Positions 9,078 through 17,239 are shown, counted from the first letter of the stretch. The stretch is DNA of 33,378 nt from an uncultured Bacilli bacterium (GCA_947625505.1 CANQON010000017.1:1-33378), one strand, 5' to 3'. The notes: a model not told the origin generated them from the sequence alone. Numbers and translations: made by a program.

Positions 9078-9626
9078 CTATTTATCAAGAAATTGAATAG
9101 GTTCATCTGGTCTTAATGATAATTTTAAGATACGTTGATTTGGATCTAGTTGACGATATTTGATTCCACATTGATCAAACAATAGTTTAGAAGCTTCATT
9201 ACCAGGTGTACCATTATATTTATCAGATAGATAAATTACTTCAGATATACCTGATTGAATAATTGCTTTAGCACACTCATTACATGGAAATAAGTCTACA
9301 TAAATACGTGATCCTTTAAGCTCTGATCTTGTCCCTGCAAAGTTTAAGATTGCATTTAATTCAGCATGGCATACGTATGGATATTTAGTTTCATTTTCAG
9401 TTTTACCTTCACGATTCCAAGGAAAATCATCATCATTAAAGTTATTTGGTGTACCATTATATCCAATAGATAATATACGATTAGAATCACTTACTATACA
9501 AGCACCTACTTGAGTATTAGGATCTTTACTACGACTAGCTGATAATTTAGCTATACCAATAAAGAATTCATCCCAAGTTAAATAATCTTTTCTTTTGTTA
9601 CCTAATATTTTTTTATCTAATTTCAT
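9078..9626 (-). CDS. Deoxycytidylate (dCMP) deaminase, ComEB-like
   Basis: 182-aa cytoplasmic zinc enzyme converting dCMP to dUMP, which feeds dTMP synthesis. The zinc and catalytic signature of the cytidine-deaminase fold is present as HAE at 87-89 (His ligand and proton-shuttling Glu) and PCNEC with Cys115 and Cys118. Upstream, RSKDPNTQVGACIV and GYNGTP are typical of dCMP deaminases and ComEB. The C-terminal extension after residue 150 (RQLDPNQRILKLSLRPDEP) is not needed for the fold. It has a strong AGGAGG ribosome-binding site and its own promoter at 9658-9686. Confidence 0.93.
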   Translation of the reverse strand: MKLDKKILGNKRKDYLTWDEFFIGIAKLSASRSKDPNTQVGACIVSDSNRILSIGYNGTPNNFNDDDFPWNREGKTENETKYPYVCHAELNAILNFAGTRSELKGSRIYVDLFPCNECAKAIIQSGISEVIYLSDKYNGTPGNEASKLLFDQCGIKYRQLDPNQRILKLSLRPDEPIQFLDK

Positions 9627-9657
9627 ATAAACCTCCTATTAAAACTTTCTTTTTTCC

Positions 9658-9686
9658 ATTATATTATTTTAATTTATTAAAAGCAA
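9658..9686 (-). promoter_or_regulatory. Promoter of the dCMP deaminase gene
   Basis: On the minus strand TTGCTT (9681-9686), a 17-bp spacer and TATAAT (9658-9663). The 250-bp gap from 9627 to 9877 otherwise holds only the terminator at 9766-9794 and AT-rich sequence. Confidence 0.65.
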
Positions 9687-9763
9687 ATAATTTTTTATTT
9701 CTTTTAATTATCTGCATATCTCCACCTATATGTATTATATCTTAATTTATTTGGTTGCACAAT

Positions 9764-9794
9764 AAAAAGCAATTAAGGTATTTACAATTGCTTT
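9764..9794 (-). terminator. Hairpin downstream of the HAD-like gene
   Basis: AAAGCAATT (9766-9774) and AATTGCTTT (9786-9794) form a 9-bp stem with an 11-nt loop. On the minus strand it runs into TTTATTG. It lies about 85 bp past the stop of the HAD-like gene, so it is its probable terminator. Confidence 0.55.
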
Positions 9795-9877
9795 CTTATT
9801 TACATTTGCATGTTATCTTACTTAAATATTACTTTTTTATATTATTTAATATATAGACTGTTTTGTAAACAATATGA

Positions 9878-10390
9878 CTACTTTTGCTTTGCTACATCAT
9901 TTAAAAATCTTAAACTTTTAATTTTAGGATATTTAGAACTAATACTATTATCACCATTATCAAAGAAGACGCTTATTCCACCATTTTTTTCCCAATCTTT
10001 TAAATTAGTATCATTGTCATCTATTAAAATAATATTACCACTATAGTGACTAGGCTGTATAATTAATGACTTATTCATAAAAATAGGTACAGATATAAAA
10101 GGAATATAAATACCTTGCCTTCTTACATATTTAATTTTAGCTAAGTATTCTTCTAAACATTCATTTTTCGTTAAGAAACTAATTCTTTTTAATTTCTTTT
10201 GAACATGCCTTAAAATATCTAAACTATGATTTATTTGCTTAGATTTATTAACATGTTCTTCCCAAGTCATTTTTCCACTAGTTATTAATGGGGAGTTCTG
10301 TTCTAATCTTTGGATAGTATCAATACATACACCATCAATATCAATCATAAAGTATGTTTCTTTATTGATTAAAGATAGTATTCTTTCCAT
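9878..10390 (-). CDS. HAD-superfamily phosphatase-like protein
   Basis: 170-aa probable phosphohydrolase of the haloacid dehalogenase fold. Motif I is FMIDIDGVCIDT, with nucleophile Asp and the second Asp two residues on. SFLTKNE is a plausible motif II (Ser/Thr) followed by a Lys. ILIDDNDTNLKDWEKNGG is motif IV with paired Asp for Mg2+. The spacing and small cap suggest a 5'-nucleotidase-like (C-type) enzyme, as in phage and bacterial deoxynucleotidase families. The substrate is not known. The ATG at 10390 was chosen because GAGGGA lies 5 nt upstream. The ATG at 10402 lacks a ribosome-binding site. Confidence 0.78.
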   Translation of the reverse strand: MERILSLINKETYFMIDIDGVCIDTIQRLEQNSPLITSGKMTWEEHVNKSKQINHSLDILRHVQKKLKRISFLTKNECLEEYLAKIKYVRRQGIYIPFISVPIFMNKSLIIQPSHYSGNIILIDDNDTNLKDWEKNGGISVFFDNGDNSISSKYPKIKSLRFLNDVAKQK

Positions 10391-10411
10391 ATTATCCCTC
10401 ATTTTTTAGGT

Positions 10412-10440
10412 ATGTTACATGATTAATTGTTATTTGTCAA
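10412..10440 (-). promoter_or_regulatory. Promoter of the HAD-like gene
   Basis: On the minus strand TTGACA (10435-10440), 17-bp spacer, TAACAT (10412-10417). It is back to back with the plus-strand promoter at 10464. Confidence 0.65.
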
Positions 10441-10463
10441 ATTATTTATATGTTATTTTGACA

Positions 10464-10492
10464 TTGTTTTTAAATTAATTGGATGATATAAT
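10464..10492 (+). promoter_or_regulatory. Promoter of the coiled-coil gene
   Basis: TTGTTT (10464-10469), 17-bp spacer and TATAAT (10487-10492) preceded by TGA (extended -10). Confidence 0.65.
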
Positions 10493-10516
10493 GTAGTAGA
10501 AGGAGTATTGAGGAGT

Positions 10517-11671
10517 ATGGGAATATTTGATCAAAGAGAATCTAATAGTGATGAACTAGTGAAAGAACAAGAAGGGATAAGAACAGATGATTATTTAGAA
10601 ACATATCATAATGAATATAAAGCTATTCAAGATGAAGTTAATGCTTCTAAAGTAGTATCAGAAGAAGAAATAGAAAATGTAAAACGTCGTGTACTATCTT
10701 CTGTTACAGGTAATAGTTATCTAGCTGACACCTATCAAAAAGAATACCCAGTACTTAAGGAATTTGATTTTCCAGGAAAGTATAAAGATTTAATAGAAAG
10801 ACTTAATAACGCTAAAACATATCAAGAATTAGAACAATTAAAAATTGAAAGCGATAAACTTAAAGAAAATATGTATAGCTCATATAAATTAGCTCAAAAA
10901 GGCACTGTAGAAGAATTACAACAAGCAGAAGCAGCAGGTATCGTAGCGCGTAATAAAAGACAATTAGAGTTAGAACTAGAAAGAGATAGTTATCAAGCTA
11001 ATACATACCAGAAAAAATATGAATATTTCAAAGTATTAGACTATGTAAGTCAATATGAACAGATGACACTTAGATTAAAAGAAGTTACAACTATTGAAGA
11101 AGTAGATAATATTAGAAGAGATATTAAAGATTTAAGAGAAAAGATGGAAAAAGATGCTAAACAAGCTCCATATGAAGAAGCTATGTTAAAACAACAAAAA
11201 GAGTTATCTGCTATCTATGATCAGTTATTACAAGAAGACTTTAATTTAATATGTCATTGGTTAGGATACGATAAAGAGAGTAAATCTGCCTTAAAAGTTT
11301 ATAATAAAGGCAAAGAAGATTATAATGCTATGCTAGTTAGTCAAGGAGAAGATGTAAGTAGACTATATAAGAAAAGAGATATTTATTTGCTTGGTAATAT
11401 AAAGAAAGCTTTTTTCTTAAAATGTCTAGCAGTAGATGCTAAATTACATAAAATGACTGGTGACGAAAGAAAAGCTAAATATGAAGCATATGCTAAAAAA
11501 GAATTTAAATATTCTAAAAAGGTAGAAAGTAGAATTAGAGAGAAATTAAGTGCTAAATATCTTCAAAGAGAAATACCTTTACCAATATGGTTATTAGAAG
11601 ATAAAGAAATTATTGCAACATTTAAAGAAACATTAAGTGTTGAATCTAGAGTTAGAAATGCTAGGGGATAG
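10517..11671 (+). CDS. Unknown helical protein with an internal duplication
   Basis: 384-aa highly charged, mostly helical cytoplasmic protein of unknown function. Two segments of about 53 residues are clear duplicates: residues 67-119 (SYLADTYQKEYPVLKEFDF onward) and 158-210 (SYQANTYQKKYEYFKVLDY onward). Both end in a coiled-coil stretch of the form D-x-L-x-E-x-M. The C-terminal third (about 225-384) is a separate basic helical region with no Cys-rich or nucleotide-binding motif. I chose the ATG at 10517 because GAAGGAG lies 11 nt upstream. A TTG at 10508 is too close to that site. It is monocistronic, with its own promoter and terminator. A structural or scaffold role fits the composition but is not shown. 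Confidence 0.72.
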   Translation: MGIFDQRESNSDELVKEQEGIRTDDYLETYHNEYKAIQDEVNASKVVSEEEIENVKRRVLSSVTGNSYLADTYQKEYPVLKEFDFPGKYKDLIERLNNAKTYQELEQLKIESDKLKENMYSSYKLAQKGTVEELQQAEAAGIVARNKRQLELELERDSYQANTYQKKYEYFKVLDYVSQYEQMTLRLKEVTTIEEVDNIRRDIKDLREKMEKDAKQAPYEEAMLKQQKELSAIYDQLLQEDFNLICHWLGYDKESKSALKVYNKGKEDYNAMLVSQGEDVSRLYKKRDIYLLGNIKKAFFLKCLAVDAKLHKMTGDERKAKYEAYAKKEFKYSKKVESRIREKLSAKYLQREIPLPIWLLEDKEIIATFKETLSVESRVRNARG

Positions 11672-11705
11672 AAAAAACTTCTTATGTTATGTAAGAAGTT
11701 TTTTT
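11672..11705. terminator. Bidirectional terminator, coiled-coil gene / nfnB-like gene
   Basis: A 13-bp stem (AAAAAACTTCTTA at 11672-11684, TAAGAAGTTTTTT at 11692-11704) with a 7-nt loop between two converging genes. Confidence 0.88.
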
Positions 11706-11707
11706 AT

Positions 11708-13063
11708 TTAATTAAAACTATCTAAAATTTGTTTAGCTGCCTTTTTTCCTGCTTCCATAGCTAGAATAACAGTAGCAGCTCCTGTAACAGCATCTCCACC
11801 AGCAAATACATGTTCATTATTTGTAACACCTTCAGGAGCAATTATTAAACCTTTATCATCAGTTATAATATCACTATTTTCGGTAGCAATAGGATTAGGC
11901 ATTGTACCTAAAGCAACGACAATCGTATCACAAGAAATTTCTTCATAAGCATTAGGAATTTCTTTAACACCTCTTCGACCACTTTCATCAACGTCTGTAA
12001 GTTCCATTAAAGCTACCTTAACACCTTTAACATTATAATTATCATCTATTAATATTTCTTTAGGATTCTTTAATAAATCAAATTTGATACCTTCTCCAAC
12101 AGCATGTTCAATTTCCATCTTACGTGCAGGAAGCTCTTCCATTGTACGACGATATACAATAGATACATCATAGCCTATTCTTTTTAAACTACGAGCGGCA
12201 TCCATTGCGACATTACCTCCACCAACAACAATAGCTTTATTACCTTTTTTAACAGGTGTTTTAGCATCATCTTCATATGATTTCATTAAATTAATACGTG
12301 TTAATATTTCATTAGCTGAGAATACACCATTAGCATTCTCATTAGGTATACCTAAAAACTTAGGTAAGCCAGCTCCTGTAGCAATATAAACATCATCATA
12401 AGTATTTTCTAACTCTTCTAATGTTATTGATTTACCTATAACAGCATTTAATATTATTTCAACACCCATTTCTTTTAACTGATTAATTTCATTTTCAACT
12501 ATTCTTTTTGGTAAACGAAATTCAGGAATACCATAAGTTAAAACGCCTCCTGCTTTATGTAATGACTCATAGATAGTTACTTCTACACCTTCTTTAGCTA
12601 GTTCGCCAGCACATGTAAGACCACTAGGGCCTGATCCGATAATAGCTACTTTTTTACCATTTTTAGGTTTAACATTTATGGCATGTAACTTATGTTCTAA
12701 AGCATAGTCAGCAACATATCTTTCTAGTGATCCAATAGCTATAGCATCACTTTTAACTCCTTTAATGCACATCTTTTCACATTGCTTTTCTTGAGGACAA
12801 ACACGTCCACATATAGCAGGTAAACTAGATGACTCTAAAATTATATTATAAGCTTCTTCCATATTATGTTCTTTAATAGCTTTAATAAATCTAGGTATTT
12901 CTATGTTAACAGGACATCCTTTAACACAACGAGGATTCATACATTGTAAACAACGATTAGCTTCTTTTAAAGCTTCTTCATCATTATATCCTAAAGCTAC
13001 TTCTTCAAATGTATGCGATCTTTCTTCAGGATCTAAATTACGCATTATTACTTTTTCATCCAT
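11708..13063 (-). CDS. nfnB: NADPH-binding flavoprotein of the GltD/NfnB family
   Basis: 451-aa iron-sulfur flavoprotein resembling the glutamate synthase small subunit and the large subunit of NADH-dependent ferredoxin:NADP+ oxidoreductase (Nfn). The N-terminal cysteine domain has C38, C41, C46, C50 and C85, C89, C95, C99, which bind two [4Fe-4S] clusters. GSGPSG near 143 is the FAD-binding Rossmann turn. VVGGGNVAMDAARS is the NADPH-binding turn. FAGGDAVTGAATVILAMEAG is the typical C-terminal FAD contact. No glutamate synthase large subunit is nearby. The partner immediately upstream is an NfnA/PyrK-like subunit (TAATG overlap), so the pair is best read as Nfn or the related sulfide dehydrogenase SudAB, not as GltD. 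Confidence 0.88.
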   Translation of the reverse strand: MDEKVIMRNLDPEERSHTFEEVALGYNDEEALKEANRCLQCMNPRCVKGCPVNIEIPRFIKAIKEHNMEEAYNIILESSSLPAICGRVCPQEKQCEKMCIKGVKSDAIAIGSLERYVADYALEHKLHAINVKPKNGKKVAIIGSGPSGLTCAGELAKEGVEVTIYESLHKAGGVLTYGIPEFRLPKRIVENEINQLKEMGVEIILNAVIGKSITLEELENTYDDVYIATGAGLPKFLGIPNENANGVFSANEILTRINLMKSYEDDAKTPVKKGNKAIVVGGGNVAMDAARSLKRIGYDVSIVYRRTMEELPARKMEIEHAVGEGIKFDLLKNPKEILIDDNYNVKGVKVALMELTDVDESGRRGVKEIPNAYEEISCDTIVVALGTMPNPIATENSDIITDDKGLIIAPEGVTNNEHVFAGGDAVTGAATVILAMEAGKKAAKQILDSFN

Positions 13064-13926
13064 TATTTATCACCACAAATACCACATCCACCAGAGTGTG
13101 TATTTCCTTCCAAGTCTTTTAAGTATCTTCTTCCTTCTTCATCTTTATATAGATTCATTCTTTTAATTGCTGCATCAAAATCGACTAAGTGTCCATCAAA
13201 TTCAGGACCATCTACACATGCGAATTTAACTTCATTGTTAACAAGTAATCGACATGCACCACACATACCTGTACCATCAACCATGATAGGATTCATACTA
13301 ACTATTGTTTTAATGTTTAATTCTTTAGTTAACATACAGACAAATTTCATCATAACTGTTGAACCCATTACAATACATAAATCATAGTCATGTTTTTCTT
13401 TTAAGGCATCTGTTACTAATCCTTTCATACCATAAGATCCATCATCTGTTACAATCGTTAAATTATGGCATACACTTTTTAATTTATCTAAAATAATTAA
13501 TAAGTCTTTATTTTTAGCTCCATATATAATATCAACATCAGTACCATGAGAAGTAAAATATTTAGCTTGTGGATAGACAGGCGCTATACCAACACCTCCA
13601 CCTATCATAACTATTTTTTTACCTTTATAGTTATCAATATTGGTTACTACTTCACTAGGTTTACCTAAAGGACCTGCTACACTAAATAATTCATTATGTT
13701 CTTTAGTTAATTCTAGAGTAGAAGAACCAACTACTTGATATATCATACTTAAAATAGATGTTTCTCTATCATAATCATAAATAGTTAAAGGTATTCTTTC
13801 ACTATCTTCTTTAGTCATTACAATAACAAATTGACCTGGTAAACAATTCTTTACTACTAAAGGTGCAAGAACTTCTAATAAATAAATTTTGTCACCGATA
13901 CATTCATTCTTTAGTATCTTATACAT
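13063..13926 (-). CDS. nfnA: NfnA/SudB-like ferredoxin-NADP reductase subunit
   Basis: 287-aa FAD- and NAD(P)-binding subunit of the ferredoxin reductase/PyrK type. It starts with a beta-barrel FAD domain (PGQFVIVM and ERIPLTIYDYD, the FAD-binding RxPLT motif), then GPLGKPSE, then the nucleotide-binding IGGGVGIAPVYPQAK. The C-terminal part carries CGACR and a third and fourth Cys (KFACVDGP and the terminal CGICG), consistent with a [2Fe-2S] cluster. With the downstream GltD-like subunit it would form the heterodimer that couples NADH, NADPH and ferredoxin by flavin-based electron bifurcation. The two genes overlap by one base. SudAB (sulfide dehydrogenase) has the same architecture and cannot be excluded. 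Confidence 0.88.
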   Translation of the reverse strand: MYKILKNECIGDKIYLLEVLAPLVVKNCLPGQFVIVMTKEDSERIPLTIYDYDRETSILSMIYQVVGSSTLELTKEHNELFSVAGPLGKPSEVVTNIDNYKGKKIVMIGGGVGIAPVYPQAKYFTSHGTDVDIIYGAKNKDLLIILDKLKSVCHNLTIVTDDGSYGMKGLVTDALKEKHDYDLCIVMGSTVMMKFVCMLTKELNIKTIVSMNPIMVDGTGMCGACRLLVNNEVKFACVDGPEFDGHLVDFDAAIKRMNLYKDEEGRRYLKDLEGNTHSGGCGICGDK

Positions 13927-13941
13927 ATCATCACCAATTAT

Positions 13942-13950
13942 ATTATATCA
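13942..13950 (-). promoter_or_regulatory. Extended -10 promoter of the nfnA-nfnB pair
   Basis: TGATATAAT on the minus strand (13942-13950) lies 16 bp before the start codon's GGTGAT ribosome-binding site. No clear -35. Confidence 0.5.
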
Positions 13951-13973
13951 TGAAGTTCTAAAGTATTTAGTAT

Positions 13974-14008
13974 AAAAAAAGAACTTTTATGAAATTATAA
14001 AGTTCTTT
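13974..14008 (-). terminator. Terminator of the MATE gene
   Basis: A 10-bp stem (AAAGAACTTT at 13978-13987, AAAGTTCTTT at 13999-14008) overlaps the MATE stop codon and on the minus strand runs into TTTTTTT. Confidence 0.85.
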
Positions 14009-15383
14009 AATTAGCTAACTCTCTTTTTAATAATATAAATCCCAGAGTAAAGGCTAGAATATCAGCGATAATAGCACTCCATAACATAGTTACGACATTA
14101 TGACTTATACTAGCAATAATAATGATAGCTGGAACAAAGAAGATAACATCGCGAGCTAGAGCAAGCAAAGTAGATTTAAAGCTAGATCCCATTGATTGTA
14201 AAAGTATTGATAAAGATTTAGTTAGACAAGTTAAAATAATACCTCCTAAGAAGATTCTTAAACAATATGTAGCATATTCTAAATATTCAAATGAGTTATT
14301 ATTTCCAAAAATATTAATAATCCAAGTAGGGAATAACTCAAATAATAAGAAAGCTATTAATCCTATAATAAAGTTAGTTATTAAGATATATTTAATTGTT
14401 TCTTTGACTCTTTTAATATTACCAGCACCCATGTTATAACCAATAATAGGCATTCCTCCTAAAGATACGCCAATAACAATAGATACAACAATACCAAATA
14501 CTTTCATACATATACCAATAACAGCTAATGGTGTTACAACGCCATATGCTACTTCAGAACTAGCTAAGGTTGTATAACCATATTTACTAACTAAGTTATT
14601 AGCTACAGCAATAATTATTACAATAGCTAGTTGTGTAATTAAGGATGCTAAACCTAAAGATAATGTTTGTTTAATTATATTAGAATCTAGTTTGATAGAT
14701 TCTTTTTTAATTTTAAATTTTTTGGCTTTCTTTAAATATATAATACTGATGATAAAAGTAAATATTTGACCAATAATAGTAGCGATTGCGGCACCTTTAA
14801 CACTCATATTAAAACAAAAAATAAAAATAGGGTCTAAGATAATATTAGTTATAGCACCTATTACTGTAGCTATCATTGCATATTTAGGACTACCATCACT
14901 TCTAATAGCTGCATTTAGTCCTTGACCAATTATGTAGAATGGTAATCCATAACAAATAATTCTTAAATACTCTTTAGCATATCTATAACATTCTATTTCT
15001 TTAGGATTAGCTCCAAATATACTTAGTATTTGATTATTAAAGATAAGCCCTAAGATTGTTATAATAATAGATATAATTATTAATAGAATTAATCCATTAC
15101 CAATAGCTTTACTAGCTTTATTTTTATCTTTAGCACCTAGTGATAGATTAAATAGGGCAGCAGCTCCATCACCTATTAGCAAAGCAAAGGAAAGAGCAAT
15201 AACAGTAAAAGGGTAGACTATATTGGTAGCAGCGTTACCAAAAGCTCCAGCATCACTCCATCCTATAAATATTTGATCTACAATATTATAAAGAGCAGCA
15301 ACAACCATACTAATAACACATGGTATAGCAAATTTCTTAATGAGAGTAGAAATTTTATCATTTTCTAAATCCATTGTTTCCAT
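14007..15383 (-). CDS. MATE family multidrug/cation efflux transporter
   Basis: 458-aa polytopic membrane protein of the MATE (MatE) family, which exports organic cations and drugs in exchange for Na+ or H+. About 12 hydrophobic segments fall in two halves, each with MatE features: PCVISMVVAALYNIVDQIFIG in the first helix region, GDGAAALFNLSLGAKD, IRSDGSPKYAM and, in the second half, GVSLGGMPIIGYNMGAG. The ATG at 15383 is chosen because AAGGAGG lies 7 nt upstream. An ATG at 15389 overlaps that site. The gene is preceded by a leader of about 107 nt carrying an intrinsic terminator, so expression is probably controlled by attenuation. The substrate is not predictable from sequence. Confidence 0.93.
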   Translation of the reverse strand: METMDLENDKISTLIKKFAIPCVISMVVAALYNIVDQIFIGWSDAGAFGNAATNIVYPFTVIALSFALLIGDGAAALFNLSLGAKDKNKASKAIGNGLILLIIISIIITILGLIFNNQILSIFGANPKEIECYRYAKEYLRIICYGLPFYIIGQGLNAAIRSDGSPKYAMIATVIGAITNIILDPIFIFCFNMSVKGAAIATIIGQIFTFIISIIYLKKAKKFKIKKESIKLDSNIIKQTLSLGLASLITQLAIVIIIAVANNLVSKYGYTTLASSEVAYGVVTPLAVIGICMKVFGIVVSIVIGVSLGGMPIIGYNMGAGNIKRVKETIKYILITNFIIGLIAFLLFELFPTWIINIFGNNNSFEYLEYATYCLRIFLGGIILTCLTKSLSILLQSMGSSFKSTLLALARDVIFFVPAIIIIASISHNVVTMLWSAIIADILAFTLGFILLKRELAN

Positions 15384-15490
15384 TTTCATTCCTCCTTAAC
15401 TAATGCACAAAAAAAAACGTAAGCCCATACTCAATTGGACTTACGCTATTAGCGACGCATTGATTATTTGACTTAATATTTGTGCTTAGT
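15384..15490 (-). promoter_or_regulatory. Attenuator-like leader of the MATE gene
   Basis: The transcript predicted to start near 15490 runs about 107 nt before the MATE start and passes a complete intrinsic terminator at 15409-15445. GCACAAA near its 5' end (minus-strand complement of 15479-15485) can pair with TTTGTGC just after the T run (complement of 15405-15411), which offers an alternative fold. A small hairpin, CGCT-AAT-AGCG, abuts the terminator. I do not recognise a described riboswitch consensus. Conditional read-through is inferred from the terminator lying between promoter and gene. Confidence 0.55.
15409..15445 (-). terminator. Leader terminator upstream of the MATE gene
   Basis: On the minus strand CGTAAGTCC (15437-15445) pairs with GGGCTTACG (15418-15426) through nine pairs including one G-U, with a 10-nt loop, and is followed by nine T residues. 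It lies between the promoter and the ribosome-binding site of the MATE gene. Confidence 0.85.
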
Positions 15491-15496
15491 GATTTA

Positions 15497-15525
15497 ATTG
15501 TAGCACAAATCAATTTTTTGTGTAA
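15497..15525 (-). promoter_or_regulatory. Promoter of the MATE leader
   Basis: On the minus strand TTACAC (15520-15525), 17-bp spacer, TACAAT (15497-15502) preceded by TGC (extended -10). Confidence 0.65.
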
Positions 15526-15551
15526 GTATTTTTTACTAAAATTTATTTGTA

Positions 15552-16340
15552 TTATTTTTCTAAAAGATATTTTTTTACTATTTCTAATATGTCATTATGT
15601 GATATACCATTAGATATAATAGATCCTTTGATATCTTTATCATATCTTTGATTTTCACCATATAAATTAGTTACTTTTCCACCTGCTTCCGTAACAATAA
15701 GATATGATGCTGCTATATCACAGTTACCATGACTAGTACCAGGAAATATATCACAAGAGAAATCACCTGTAGCAATAGCCATACAACTTCTAGCTACACT
15801 ACCTATTGAGGAAATCTTAGAATTATTTTTTAATTCCTTTATTAATGATACTTCATCGATGATATTGTTATTGAATATTTCAACATTGGTCTTGTATCCT
15901 AAATCACCAAATTTATTATTATTTACAGATATTTTTATATCATTACAATATGCACCTTGTCCTTTAATAGCGTAATACATTTTCTTTTCATTAGGATTAT
16001 ATATAACGCCAACAATAGGTTCACCATTATGAACTAAAGCTAAAGAGAAGACAAATACAGGAATATGATTTACGTACATTCCTGTTCCATCTAATGGATC
16101 ACATACCCAAACATATTCACTATTACTATTATAGCTTTCTTCTTCACCATTAACAGCATGCATAGGATATTTCTCTTTTACTTTTTCTATTAAATATCTA
16201 TTAATTTGTTTATCAACTAAAGTTACAACAGTTTTATCTTCTTTATAGTTTAAATCTATTGTATCATTATAACATTCCATCATTGTTTTACCAGCATAAA
16301 GAGCTATTTCTTTAGCAAATTCTAAATATTCATTATACAT
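15552..16340 (-). CDS. Inositol monophosphatase-family phosphatase
   Basis: 262-aa Mg2+-dependent phosphatase of the IMPase/FBPase/CysQ superfamily. Metal-binding motifs are complete: GEEE at 65-68, DPLDGT at 81-86 and the C-terminal CDIAA with Asp208, equivalent to the usual WDxAA. TVVTLVDKQINRYL near 37-50 is the N-terminal (V)T.D motif. Substrates in the family include inositol phosphates, histidinol phosphate and 3'-phosphoadenosine 5'-phosphate, and the sequence alone does not decide among them. The cytoplasmic enzyme has an AAGGTG ribosome-binding site and its own promoter. It is not fused to anything and lies between the MATE leader and a methyltransferase gene. Confidence 0.88.
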   Translation of the reverse strand: MYNEYLEFAKEIALYAGKTMMECYNDTIDLNYKEDKTVVTLVDKQINRYLIEKVKEKYPMHAVNGEEESYNSNSEYVWVCDPLDGTGMYVNHIPVFVFSLALVHNGEPIVGVIYNPNEKKMYYAIKGQGAYCNDIKISVNNNKFGDLGYKTNVEIFNNNIIDEVSLIKELKNNSKISSIGSVARSCMAIATGDFSCDIFPGTSHGNCDIAASYLIVTEAGGKVTNLYGENQRYDKDIKGSIISNGISHNDILEIVKKYLLEK

Positions 16341-16375
16341 ATTGCACCTTCTAACTAATTTATTTATCTTAATTT

Positions 16376-16381
16376 ATTATA
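16376..16381 (-). promoter_or_regulatory. Probable -10 for the IMPase-family gene
   Basis: TATAAT on the minus strand (16376-16381), about 35 bp before the start codon. The -35 region is weak. Confidence 0.4.
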
Positions 16382-16437
16382 CCTCATATCATTAATAAAC
16401 TCTTTTTTGTTATTCATTTAAATATTTATAATTAAAA

Positions 16438-17199
16438 TTATTTGATAGCTGTAATTCCGTAATAACGTCTTATTAATAAAATACCTTTATCTGTTTTATG
16501 TGAATTAATATATTTATCTAATAATTTCATATCAATATCTAATTCAAGATTAGTGTTTTCATTCTCTTCAGAAAAATCACATAAAATAGGTGTTTTTAAG
16601 AGTAATGCTAATAAATCTTCTTTTGTTTTATAGTACTCTCTTATATGTATAGGAACTAATTCTACGTTTTTAAAGCCTGCTTTTAAGATGCTTTCATAGT
16701 CAATTAAACTAATTGGTTTTACGTCATTATATGCTTGGCCTTTTCCAAAAAGATATTTTAGTTCCCAACAATCTAACTTATCAACACCTCTTAATATTAA
16801 GATACCATTATCTTTTAGAGTATTATATATTTGTTTAGCATCGATACATGTATGTCTAGCAACTACTATATCAAAATAATTATTTGGTGTTGTCATTTTT
16901 AAATTATCCATTTGTTTAAATTTAATATTTTTTCTTAATGATTTTTTTAAATTAATATTAGCTGTTTTAATCATTTCACTTGAGAAATCTGTACCAATTA
17001 TTTCTTTAGCATTTGGAAAATATTGAATTAATTTTTCACCACCGCCTGTGCCTAAATCTAATATTTTAGATTCACTATTAGCTTTGTTATTTAGTATTTC
17101 ATACATATCCCAATTAGTTAAAGATTCTTCTGTATAATTAATCATACTGAAGTCCCAGTCTTTTATTTTCTCATAAAAATCCAATTCATTATTGCTCAT
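16438..17199 (-). CDS. Class I SAM-dependent methyltransferase
   Basis: 253-aa methyltransferase with a Rossmann-like fold. Motif I is ILDLGTGGGE near 46-55, the acidic end of strand 2 is IIGTDFS, and the post-motif FDIVVARH and GILILRGVDK give strands 4 and 5. The substrate is unknown. The C-terminal region (YYKTKEDLLALLLKTPILCDF onward) resembles small-molecule methyltransferases more than rRNA methyltransferases. GGAG lies 9 nt before the start. A 12-codon ORF with a better ribosome-binding site ends one base before this gene, so translation may be coupled to it. It has its own strong promoter at 17263-17291. Confidence 0.85.
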   Translation of the reverse strand: MSNNELDFYEKIKDWDFSMINYTEESLTNWDMYEILNNKANSESKILDLGTGGGEKLIQYFPNAKEIIGTDFSSEMIKTANINLKKSLRKNIKFKQMDNLKMTTPNNYFDIVVARHTCIDAKQIYNTLKDNGILILRGVDKLDCWELKYLFGKGQAYNDVKPISLIDYESILKAGFKNVELVPIHIREYYKTKEDLLALLLKTPILCDFSEENENTNLELDIDMKLLDKYINSHKTDKGILLIRRYYGITAIK

Positions 17200-17200
17200 T

Positions 17201-17239
17201 TTATTTTACTCCATTCATTACTATATTATCTTTTAACAT
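17201..17239 (-). CDS. Possible 12-aa leader peptide upstream of the methyltransferase
   Basis: ATG at 17239 follows GAAGGAGA by 8 nt and encodes MLKDNIVMNGVK then TAA. One base separates the stop from the methyltransferase ATG, and the methyltransferase ribosome-binding site lies inside this ORF. The arrangement fits translational coupling or attenuation. The peptide itself resembles nothing I know and may be without function. Confidence 0.4.
   Translation of the reverse strand: MLKDNIVMNGVK

Noticed and set aside
9810-10046. Open frame on the plus strand near the HAD-like gene
   Set aside because: It overlaps the HAD motif IV region on the other strand and has no ribosome-binding site.
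12903-13166. Open frame on the plus strand across the nfnA/nfnB junction
   Set aside because: It is antisense to two well-conserved genes and has no family features.
14122-14439. Open frame on the plus strand inside the MATE gene
   Set aside because: It is the complement of conserved membrane helices with no start signal.
15452-15460. Met-Arg-Arg mini ORF in the MATE leader as a drug-sensing peptide
   Set aside because: There is no ribosome-binding site upstream, and a three-codon ORF arises easily by chance. It is kept only as a note in the MATE leader finding.
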